Origin: CAILZL01 sp050181835
GTDB lineage: Bacteria > Pseudomonadota > Gammaproteobacteria > Steroidobacterales > Steroidobacteraceae
Assembly: GCA_050181835.1 (NCBI GenBank)
Contig: JBFXCU010000001.1
Span: 496,001-560,000, forward strand
DNA: 64,000 nt
Direction: 5' to 3'
Positions 9,585-16,700 of the stretch are shown piece after piece. Both the position numbers and the translations under genes were made by a program. Within the stretch, counting starts at the first letter, position 1. Each line of letters begins with the position of its first letter. Below the pieces are notes generated by a model that had not been told where the DNA came from, ran no database searches, and saw nothing but the letters and a program-made list of their open reading frames with translations.

Positions 9585-10643
9585 ATGCTTACGGTACCCA
9601 AGATTTTAGGCATTCATCAAGTAGAAACCGTAACGTTCTACCAATTGTTGGATCTTGGGCAGTGTCACCTGAAGGGCCTTAGCAAAGCGTTTATTTTAAA
9701 CGGAAAGCTGCCGGAGCTACCCCCGACTCGTAGCCAACTTATAGGCAAGTTTCACCATCGCCTTATGGAATTGGCTGTGAAGAGCGCGTCGCTCGCCGAG
9801 CTGGACAACTCAATCGAAGATGAGATCCGCAAGCTTCAGGCCGTAGTAAACGCTAGCACCGTATTAAAAAGACAAGGATCGGCAAGCGGGTGGCATGAGG
9901 TAAATCAATCGGCAACGCTTGCGCGCGCCGCAATCGTCTCACGAGCATCGGAGCTAAACGAGTCCATCACCGCATCTGAGGTTGAGCTTCGCTCTCGCCA
10001 CGGCGTACTCGTTGGTCGACCCGATAGATTTAACGTACGAAATGGTGTGGCGAAGCTGTACGAATATAAGACAAGTCGTGTTCGTACTGATGCTGGGGAG
10101 CCCTTTCCGGATCATATTGAGCAAGTACTTTTTTACTCGGCGTTAATATTCGACAACTATCAAGTAGAGAGAATTACCGCCCGAGTCGAGTCTCTCAACG
10201 GAGATTATTATGAATCAGAAGTGAGGCCACTTGATGCTGACGCCTTCGTTAGAAGAGTTTCCGACTTACTTGAAGCCTTAAATAAGAAAATATCTAATCA
10301 ACCCTCACTCGACAGCTTCGCCACACCCGATCCCAAAACCTGTCTATGGTGCCGAAATCAAATAGTCTGCTCAGCATTCAAGAGTAGTCAGAGGCATTTT
10401 GATCTTGTCGGTGAGCAATACTTGTGCGAGGGGGTAGTAACCAATGTAACGAAGTGCAGCACTGACTCAGCTCGTTCAGTAACCGTCTTGGATATGAACA
10501 GGCAAATATCCGTCACTTTTTCTATACCAGTATTGTTCGCGGATGACTTAGTCATTGGTATGCCGTATCTATTCCAGTGCCTACGTTCCCATGGTGAGAA
10601 ATTGGCCTGGGGCTCTTTTTCACGAGTGCTTTCTCATGAATGA
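9585..10643 (+). CDS. Cas4/RecB-like PD-(D/E)XK nuclease with Fe-S-type cysteines
   Basis: A RecB-family nuclease core is readable. It has GKFHHRLME with H57 (the G-x2-H motif), GRPDRF with D147, LYEYKTSR giving E160 and K162 (the ExK pair), and QVLFY (Q180, Y184), the third RecB-family motif. One cysteine precedes the core (C27) and three follow it (C253, C256, C262 in CLWCRNQIVC). That is the split 1+3 arrangement that holds a 4Fe-4S cluster in Cas4 and AddB. About 80 residues follow the core (275-352), predicted to be beta-rich and possibly an OB-like fold; the fold is inference. All catalytic residues are present, so an active DNA end-processing nuclease is expected. It overlaps the next gene by 8 bases (ATGAATGA). 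Confidence 0.85.
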   Translation: MLTVPKILGIHQVETVTFYQLLDLGQCHLKGLSKAFILNGKLPELPPTRSQLIGKFHHRLMELAVKSASLAELDNSIEDEIRKLQAVVNASTVLKRQGSASGWHEVNQSATLARAAIVSRASELNESITASEVELRSRHGVLVGRPDRFNVRNGVAKLYEYKTSRVRTDAGEPFPDHIEQVLFYSALIFDNYQVERITARVESLNGDYYESEVRPLDADAFVRRVSDLLEALNKKISNQPSLDSFATPDPKTCLWCRNQIVCSAFKSSQRHFDLVGEQYLCEGVVTNVTKCSTDSARSVTVLDMNRQISVTFSIPVLFADDLVIGMPYLFQCLRSHGEKLAWGSFSRVLSHE

Positions 10644-12438
10644 AACGGAGCGTCTTGTTAGTTGTCTATGGGCGCTATTTTCCGATGAGATCGCCAGTGG
10701 AGATCCAGTCTTTTTTTGCTTTAGTCAGGAAACACTTGCGGATCAGTTGAAGCTGCACGGCTTTGTGTCAACCTCTCCGCTAGATACAGTCTGCACAGTC
10801 GCTCGCAGATGCTACGAGGTTGAAGGCGACTTCGCTTTCTTAATGCCTGAAACCTTAACTGCTGGGCCGGATGGCCGATCAATGGCAATAATTCTCATAT
10901 GCCAGCAAGTGCTCGCGGTTGAACAAATGGTTCATGAGGGCACTCGATATTCAGAGAATTCGTATTTCCCACGCTTAAGAGAGCTGATGTCGACGAGATT
11001 ACCGTTACTCCATTCAAACCCATTTTATTTTCGTGAATTTGAATCTATTTGGCAGACGTTTGCTAGGGAAATTGTTCGCACTGCCGGGGGCTCAAACGAA
11101 AGCATCACGTTTGAGTTTGGAGCGTATTCGGGCGTCAACAAAGCCCGGCTCTTTCCTATGTCGCAGGCATTGTTTAGCAAGTCGGACTTGCAGGAGTTGC
11201 TCAAGCAATGCCAGTCAAATCGTCTGCGCGGAGGCTCTGTTCGGCAAGCGTGGGATGAGATTCGTCGCGAGCGGAATCACCTTACGCGCCGCGGGCAGAG
11301 GCTAGTTAACACCGGATTTCTTAGGGAACGACTAATCGAGCAGGTGCAGCGCTATGCCCGACGCGTGGACACTACCAGCACTTCAACATTGGGGCAGCTA
11401 ACTCAAAAGCCGCTCTTACTCGACTTGGCGATTGCACTTGATGCAGTGGATTGGCTTTCGGAAGCGTACATCGCATTCTTAGTCGAGAGGGGTGGTACTC
11501 GCAAAGTTGATGCTCCAGATTTACTTAAGGCGAAACTAGAAGCTGTATTGATTGGACGGGGCTACGCATTCTTTGCCCTAAGCGACTTTGGCGACTATTG
11601 GCTCTTTAGGGAGGCGGCGACTGAAGCCGTGCCTGGCGACGCGCTCCTCCTAGTGGGAACTATGTTTGACTTTCATAGGGGCGTCGCTTTGCTTGATGGA
11701 CTAGCGCCGCCCGTTGCCGTCGACGAGTCACGCGTCAGTACTCTGACAGGCGCGCCGCAGATTCGCGTTTGCCAAGTCACTCTGCCCAAAAACTTGGATT
11801 GCAGAGTGGAGCTGCGCTCCGGTCATCTTTTGAAGGATGACACAAACGTTTCTGTTCAAACCAAGTATGAATGGATTGGTGGGATTTGCGTTGACCTGAG
11901 AGCCCACAAGTACTTACGAGGATTCCTCCCAAAAAGTATTCGGTTCGGGATGGAATTCTTAGTAGTTGAATCGCTTCGAAGAGTTAATGGCATCCTAATG
12001 TCTTGGACCAATTTGGTTAGGACTATCGACTCCTTGGATGCTGATGCTTCATACGACCTACAATTTGCGAACGGACATTCAGCCAAATTAGCCATCGGCA
12101 TAGAAAGGTTGTCAGAGCGTGCTCAAATGGGATTTCTTTTAAACCGAGACGGAATGCTATCCCCAACGTTGGAGCAAATTGTTGATTTGAACGCGGCAGT
12201 AGTCGGCTTTTCTCAGCCCTCGGATAGGATCGCGGCAGCCGCGACTACCTCGCAGGTCGCACGCCTTCTGCACGATCTCTCCCGCTGCGTCGGGAGGCCG
12301 ATCTCGCCGGAGGAGCGCAGCAGATTGGTAGCGGCCGTTTCGCGAAGTCCTGCACCTGACAGCGTAATGCGACTAGTACTAGGACTTATGAAAGCCGGTG
12401 CCATGGTTAGCGAGAGAACGCTCTCAGAATTTCTTTAA
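10636..12438 (+). CDS. Unknown 600-aa defence-island protein
   Basis: Last gene of the rightward cluster. The ATG at 10636 overlaps the end of the nuclease gene, which implies translational coupling. I recognise no family. The N-terminal 150 residues are helical (TERLVSCLWALFSDEIASGD, then FSQETLADQLKLHGF, which could be a small winged-helix-like unit). The middle has a strongly basic helical stretch (QAWDEIRRERNHLTRRGQRL) followed by LRERLIEQVQRYARR. The second half alternates beta-rich and helical parts, with no Walker motif, nuclease motif, cysteine cluster or membrane segment. The basic stretch could touch nucleic acid, which is inference. The stop codon overlaps the stop of the opposing methyltransferase (12435-12438). 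Confidence 0.78.
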   Translation: MNETERLVSCLWALFSDEIASGDPVFFCFSQETLADQLKLHGFVSTSPLDTVCTVARRCYEVEGDFAFLMPETLTAGPDGRSMAIILICQQVLAVEQMVHEGTRYSENSYFPRLRELMSTRLPLLHSNPFYFREFESIWQTFAREIVRTAGGSNESITFEFGAYSGVNKARLFPMSQALFSKSDLQELLKQCQSNRLRGGSVRQAWDEIRRERNHLTRRGQRLVNTGFLRERLIEQVQRYARRVDTTSTSTLGQLTQKPLLLDLAIALDAVDWLSEAYIAFLVERGGTRKVDAPDLLKAKLEAVLIGRGYAFFALSDFGDYWLFREAATEAVPGDALLLVGTMFDFHRGVALLDGLAPPVAVDESRVSTLTGAPQIRVCQVTLPKNLDCRVELRSGHLLKDDTNVSVQTKYEWIGGICVDLRAHKYLRGFLPKSIRFGMEFLVVESLRRVNGILMSWTNLVRTIDSLDADASYDLQFANGHSAKLAIGIERLSERAQMGFLLNRDGMLSPTLEQIVDLNAAVVGFSQPSDRIAAAATTSQVARLLHDLSRCVGRPISPEERSRLVAAVSRSPAPDSVMRLVLGLMKAGAMVSERTLSEFL

Positions 12439-13676
12439 ATCTCACGCCAATCTTCGTTGCGTCTGAGCGCTCCACGACCTTTTCCAGTGCCCGGATGGGC
12501 TTCATACGTCCCAGTCAGCTGCCGGTATTTAGCCGGAACGCCGCGCTGACGTTCGGGAGCAGGTGCTCTTCCACGATACGGCACGGTCAGCCGATACTTC
12601 TGACGGCTGTTCGGTTTACCGGTTAACTGGCTCCGAATACTACGCGCAAGAACCTCGGCCATGAGTGAAGGTACGGCGTTCCCAACTAACCTCTGCGCGT
12701 CTAGGTGGCCACAATGAAACTGGAGGTCATCGGGCAGCGTCTGTAATCGACACATCTCCCTAACTGACAATTTACGGCTCCGCCAGTGGAATGGCCCAAT
12801 CGCGGGACCAGGCTGCGCCTGAATGGTCCATGAAGGCTGATTTTTCGCCAGCTTCAACAGAAAGCTCCAATACCTTGTTCGCCAGCCGAAAAGGGGATAG
12901 CCGCCGCCACGGTCAGTGTGCCAGAGATAGTTTTGGCCCTCTGGGATGCTTGGGACCAATCCCGCCCACTTCCCCTTGATGCTCAGCTCTTCAATTACCT
13001 CGTCTCCGTCGAGATCGCCGATTGCGTCCCATGCGGTTACGTATGGTGACAGTGTGCTGTCTCGGAAGTCCGGGTGTGAATGCGTGGGCTCTGGCGGAAT
13101 AAATGGTCGGCCATCGCGAAATCCGATTAGGAAGATACGTTCTCGCCGTTGAGGCACGCCGAAGTCTGCAGCGTTGAATCGGTGGAGAGAAACGACGTAC
13201 TTGGTTTTTTTTGACTTATTAATCTCCTGTATGCCTGCGAAAATGTGCCTCAAACCCTCGTCTTTTCCAGAAAAAGCGAGGCCTGGTACATTCTCAAGAA
13301 GAAACGCACGAGGACGCGTATCTCGAAGGACTCGCATGTATTCATCCAATGTGCCAGCGCGTGGGTCTCGCATACGCGCTGCGTCGCCTGCGTTCCAATA
13401 TCCCGCCTTGGAGAACGGTTGACACGGCGGGCCTCCAATCAAAACATCAACATCACCTGCCAATAGCCCGCCAGCGGTCAAAATTTGGCGCGATGAAAAA
13501 TCACAGATGCTTCCCTCCAAAAGGGGCCAGGATCGATTCGTACGAAGTGTCTGGCAAGCGACACGGTCAAGTTCGACGGACACAGCGGTGTCGAACCCAG
13601 CTGCTTCAAATCCGTAATCCAGCCCTCCAACACCAGTGAAGAGGCTTATTAGCTTGTGGCGTCCATTGATTTCCAT
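12435..13676 (-). CDS. druM: DNA cytosine-5 methyltransferase (DruM-like)
   Basis: This 413-aa protein would transfer a methyl group from S-adenosylmethionine to cytosine C5 in DNA. The conserved motifs are present in order: FTGVGGLDYGFEAAGF (motif I), GGPPCQPFS with catalytic C85 (IV), ENVPG with E128 (VI), QRRERIFLIG (VIII), the variable target-recognition region (about 200-300) and GNAVPS (X). A basic, Pro/Gly-rich tail of roughly 60 residues follows motif X and is longer than usual. It is convergent with the helicase operon and shares the bases of its stop codon with the last gene. A cytosine methylase next to a giant DUF1998 helicase is the expected DruM partner of Druantia type II, probably marking host DNA as self. 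No restriction endonuclease of ordinary type II kind lies next to it. Confidence 0.93.
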   Translation of the reverse strand: MEINGRHKLISLFTGVGGLDYGFEAAGFDTAVSVELDRVACQTLRTNRSWPLLEGSICDFSSRQILTAGGLLAGDVDVLIGGPPCQPFSKAGYWNAGDAARMRDPRAGTLDEYMRVLRDTRPRAFLLENVPGLAFSGKDEGLRHIFAGIQEINKSKKTKYVVSLHRFNAADFGVPQRRERIFLIGFRDGRPFIPPEPTHSHPDFRDSTLSPYVTAWDAIGDLDGDEVIEELSIKGKWAGLVPSIPEGQNYLWHTDRGGGYPLFGWRTRYWSFLLKLAKNQPSWTIQAQPGPAIGPFHWRSRKLSVREMCRLQTLPDDLQFHCGHLDAQRLVGNAVPSLMAEVLARSIRSQLTGKPNSRQKYRLTVPYRGRAPAPERQRGVPAKYRQLTGTYEAHPGTGKGRGALRRNEDWREI

Positions 13677-13766
13677 CAGACCAATCTTATCGGTAGTTCA
13701 AAGCATGGGCGCAATTTTCAATGCGCGAGTGACCGAGTTTCTTCGACTTACCTAGTCAGCAAGAAC

Positions 13767-13780
13767 GATTTGCGCAAATC
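13767..13780. promoter_or_regulatory. 14-bp perfect palindrome upstream of the methyltransferase
   Basis: GATTTGCGCAAATC reads the same on both strands and lies about 90 bases upstream of the methyltransferase start. Such a site could bind a dimeric regulator; no regulator gene is adjacent, so the role is open. Confidence 0.35.
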
Positions 13781-13810
13781 AGTACTTTTGAGTGCAGTAA
13801 GTGGCGACCA

Positions 13811-13835
13811 CACTGCGCCTACACTGCGCCTACAC
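13811..13835. repeat. Short tandem repeat, 11 bp x 2
   Basis: CACTGCGCCTA occurs twice in tandem and is followed by a third partial unit (CAC). It lies between the methyltransferase and the tRNA, at the presumed junction of the island. Confidence 0.5.
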
Positions 13836-13882
13836 GAAGAGGTGGTTATTCGATTAAGATGCGCACAAGTCATTGATAAAGA

Positions 13883-13958
13883 TGGTGGCCAAGGCCGGAA
13901 TCGAACCAGCGACACGCGGATTTTCAATCCGCTGCTCTACCAACTGAGCTACTTGGCC
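13883..13958 (-). tRNA. tRNA-Phe (anticodon GAA)
   Basis: The minus strand folds as a full cloverleaf. The acceptor stem is GGCCAAG/CTTGGCC, the D arm GCTC..GAGC, and the anticodon arm GCGGA-TTGAAAA-TCCGC gives anticodon GAA. The T arm carries GGTTCGATTCC, the discriminator is A, and the terminal CCA is encoded. The 3' end points left, into the defence island, which is the orientation used by integrases that target tRNA 3' ends. I found no second copy of the tRNA 3' end within the window, so the far attachment site is either outside it or lost. Confidence 0.96.
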
Positions 13959-13997
13959 ATCTTTAGCGCAGATCAGGGCGATCCGGGCGGGGCGCGT

Positions 13998-14026
13998 ATT
14001 AAACCGGTCGGGCTGCGGCACGTCAA
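13998..14026 (-). promoter_or_regulatory. Sigma-70 promoter of tRNA-Phe
   Basis: On the minus strand, TTGACG (14021-14026) and TTTAAT (13998-14003) are separated by 17 bases. A GC-rich discriminator (ACGCGCCCCG) follows, which is typical of stringently controlled stable-RNA promoters. It lies about 40 bases upstream of the mature tRNA. Confidence 0.7.
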
Positions 14027-14246
14027 CTGAAAGCTGGCGCTCCAGACTTCTGTCGGCTGCCAAAAATAGCTTTACTGCCTTGCACTTAGGCGACCGCGCC
14101 CAGATTCGAGGCGTCCAACCTAAACCCACTGGCGATCCTGGTCATGGGGTCGGCTTAACCGATCCGCAACAAAAACGTCACTTAGTGGTAATGGGTCTTG
14201 CTTAAGGTTCCGTGTCTTGAAAATCGGTTACTGAATGGGGAACACA

Positions 14247-15863
14247 ATGCAACGACTCAGGCTGGCGCTATCCATTTCGATTTTGTGCGTGCCCATGGCT
14301 CACGCGCATGGCTGGTTTGGCGAGCCGGATGTGAGTTTGAGCAAGTTAGGCACCTACTCATCGGGCAAGTTTGCCGAGGGTGCTGCGGAAATCGTTGCTT
14401 ATGATCACAACACACGCCGCGTTTTCACCGTCAATGCCAGTGATGTTGCGGTGGACGTACTGGATGCATCCAACCCACGTCAATTGCAAAAAGTGGGCGT
14501 TATTGACGCTTCTGCGCTGGGTGGTTCGGCGAACAGTGTTGCGGTGTACAACGGTTTGCTCGCCGTCGCGATTGAAGCAACCGACAGGCAGGCCAATGGT
14601 GTGGTGGCGTTCTATCGCACCAGTGATCTGAGTCTGATCAATACCGTCGATGTCGGAGCATTACCCGACATGGTTACCTTCGATAGCACTGGCCGCTATG
14701 CGGTAGTGGCGAACGAGGGTGAACCCAATGATGACTACACCATTGATCCGGAAGGCTCGGTGAGTGTGATCGATATACGACGTGGTGCGCGGTTGGCCAC
14801 GGTGAGGCATGCCACCTTTACTGCGCTCAATGGACAGGAGGCCGCGCTGCGTGCGCAAGGCGTGCGTATTTACGGCCCCAATGCCTCAGCCGCTCAGGAC
14901 TTTGAACCGGAGTACATCACGACCAGCGGTCGCCAAGCCTATGTGACGCTGCAAGAAAACAATGCTATCGCGGTAGTTGATTTGCCCAGCGCCACGGTCA
15001 CGAAGATCTTGCCACTGGGTTATAAGGATCACAGCATGCCGGGCAACGGCCTGGATCCCAGCGACCGTGATAACGCGATCGCGATTGGTAACTGGCCGGT
15101 GCACGGCATTTACTCGCCCGACGCAATTGACTCTTATCAATATCGTGGCAAGACCTTTCTGGTGACAGCCAACGAGGGCGATACACGTGATTACGATGGC
15201 TATTCAGAAGAGGCGCGGGTGAGTTCGTTAGCGCTGGATCCCATTGCATTTCCTGATGCGGCCGCATTGAAGGCGAACTCAGCATTAGGCCGCTTGACGG
15301 TTACTAAAAGTCTTGGCGATGTGGATGGCGATGGCGACTATGACGCGCTGTATGTGCCGGGCGGGCGCTCATTCTCCATCTGGTCTAGCGATGGTGAGCA
15401 GGTGTTCGATAGCGGTAGCGATATCGAGTCCATCACGGCCAACCTGCTGCCCGATAATTTCAACAGTAATCATGACGAGCAGCCCAGCAAAGATAGCCGC
15501 AGCGACAACAAGGGGCCGGAACCTGAGGGTATCGCCATTGGCGAGTACTTTGGTCGCACCTATGCGTTTGTTGGTTTGGAGCGCATGAGCGGCATCATGG
15601 TCTACGACATCACTAATCCGCAGGATGTGAGTTTTGTCGAATACGTGAGCAATCGCAATTTTGATGTGCCGGTCTGCCTCACTGATGCGAGTGGCGATTG
15701 TGTCGCTGCCAACCCAGAGGCAGGTGATTTAGGTCCAGAGGGTTTGAATTTCGTGCCTTGGTATCGCAGCCCGACCTACCGTCCGCTATTGGTGGTCGGC
15801 AATGAAGTCAGTGGTACTACCACGGTATACCAGCTGAATCTAAAGTTCGACCGTCGCAAGTAA
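14247..15863 (+). CDS. Secreted choice-of-anchor I family beta-propeller protein
   Basis: The ATG at 14247 is preferred because GGGGA (14237-14241) is spaced five bases before it. The 538-aa product starts with a cleavable signal peptide (ISILCVPMAHAHG). The rest is repeated propeller blades: VAYDHNTRRVFTVNASD, DMVTFDSTGRYAVVANEGEP, FLVTANEGDTRDYDGY, and GPEPEGIAIGEYFGRTYAFV near the end. NEGEPNDDYT, NEGDTRDYDGY and the DVDGDGDYD loop look like calcium-binding acidic turns. This matches the choice-of-anchor I family, a secreted protein class of unknown function related to the propellers of some alkaline phosphatase-like and surface proteins. No C-terminal sorting anchor is visible, so it is probably released or periplasmic. 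It stands alone between the tRNA and a convergent gene. Confidence 0.85.
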   Translation: MQRLRLALSISILCVPMAHAHGWFGEPDVSLSKLGTYSSGKFAEGAAEIVAYDHNTRRVFTVNASDVAVDVLDASNPRQLQKVGVIDASALGGSANSVAVYNGLLAVAIEATDRQANGVVAFYRTSDLSLINTVDVGALPDMVTFDSTGRYAVVANEGEPNDDYTIDPEGSVSVIDIRRGARLATVRHATFTALNGQEAALRAQGVRIYGPNASAAQDFEPEYITTSGRQAYVTLQENNAIAVVDLPSATVTKILPLGYKDHSMPGNGLDPSDRDNAIAIGNWPVHGIYSPDAIDSYQYRGKTFLVTANEGDTRDYDGYSEEARVSSLALDPIAFPDAAALKANSALGRLTVTKSLGDVDGDGDYDALYVPGGRSFSIWSSDGEQVFDSGSDIESITANLLPDNFNSNHDEQPSKDSRSDNKGPEPEGIAIGEYFGRTYAFVGLERMSGIMVYDITNPQDVSFVEYVSNRNFDVPVCLTDASGDCVAANPEAGDLGPEGLNFVPWYRSPTYRPLLVVGNEVSGTTTVYQLNLKFDRRK

Positions 15864-15907
15864 AGCAGTTTTGAGGGCAAAAAGGTTCAGGGACGAACCC
15901 GGCGAAA

Positions 15908-16432
15908 CTACAAATACTCGTTCTTCAGCTCAACATAGTGCGCTGCTGATTCATGTAGTTCGACAAGCTCTTGCTCAGTAAGCTCGCGGACACGACGGGC
16001 CGGGCTGCCCATATACAGGCCGCGAGCTGCTAGTCGCTTGCCGGGTGTAACCAATGCCCCGGCGCCGATAAATACATGGTCTTCCAAGGTTGCACCGTCC
16101 AGCACTGTGGCACCCATGCCGATCAGGCTGAAATTGCCGACGGTGCAGGCATGCAGGATCACGCCATGACCGACGGTGACATCTTCACCAATTATTAGCG
16201 GTAGTCCGGCGGGGTTTTCGGGGTAGGGGCTACAGACGTGCAAGATGCTGCCGTCCTGAATATTGGTGCGCGCTCCGATATGAATAGTATTTACGTCACC
16301 ACGAATCGCGGTGCAGGGCCATACCGAGACATCCTCACCAATGGTTACGCGGCCGATGACGACTGCACTGGGGTCAATGTAAGTGCGGGCCCCAATTTGC
16401 GGCTGAATGTTGCGGAAGGGGCGAATGTTCAT
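15908..16432 (-). CDS. Gamma-carbonic anhydrase family protein (YrdA-like)
   Basis: A left-handed beta-helix of hexapeptide repeats is clear (VVIGRVTIGEDVSVWPCTAI, HIGARTNIQDGSIL, LIIGEDVTVGHGVILHACTV, LEDHVFIGAGALV). The metal-site histidines are visible in GSILHV and GHGVILHAC. A C-terminal helix follows (ELVELHESAAHYVELK), as in YrdA/PaaY-type gamma-carbonic anhydrases, cytoplasmic trimers that bind zinc or iron. The ATG at 16432 has AGAGG upstream; earlier in-frame starts would add about 29 unlike residues. The 174-aa length is normal. It is often found beside oligopeptidase A in gammaproteobacteria, as here, where the two are divergent. Confidence 0.9.
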   Translation of the reverse strand: MNIRPFRNIQPQIGARTYIDPSAVVIGRVTIGEDVSVWPCTAIRGDVNTIHIGARTNIQDGSILHVCSPYPENPAGLPLIIGEDVTVGHGVILHACTVGNFSLIGMGATVLDGATLEDHVFIGAGALVTPGKRLAARGLYMGSPARRVRELTEQELVELHESAAHYVELKNEYL

Positions 16433-16700
16433 GGAGCCTCTACTTATTTCTGGCCGATACTGGATTGGCATGCATTTTAGGATGCTTTGACCTCGCGCAG
16501 CGACCTGAATGTGTGCCATTGGCCGCTATGTGGCGTCACCGTGGTTTGCTAATGGGTGAGCTTCGAAAATTAGTCGCCCCATAGTGTTAGTGCTGGTTGG
16601 TCACAGAAAAAAACATAGGAAAAGTATTGTGACGAACTTGAACCATGCCACCTAAGCCCGTATATCCTCTGTCTGTATTCACCGCAGTTAAACCAGCACC

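Noticed and set aside
1398..13676. DISARM system
   Set aside because: DISARM class 2 needs separate DrmA helicase and DrmB DUF1998 proteins and a phospholipase D-like DrmC. Here helicase and DUF1998 are on one chain and no HKD motif of phospholipase D was seen.
13741..13860. Remnant of a phage-type integrase next to the tRNA
   Set aside because: One minus-strand frame reads faintly like an integrase N-terminus (SPLTALKSTDLRK), but it has no start or ribosome site and stops within about 25 codons, so it is not supported.
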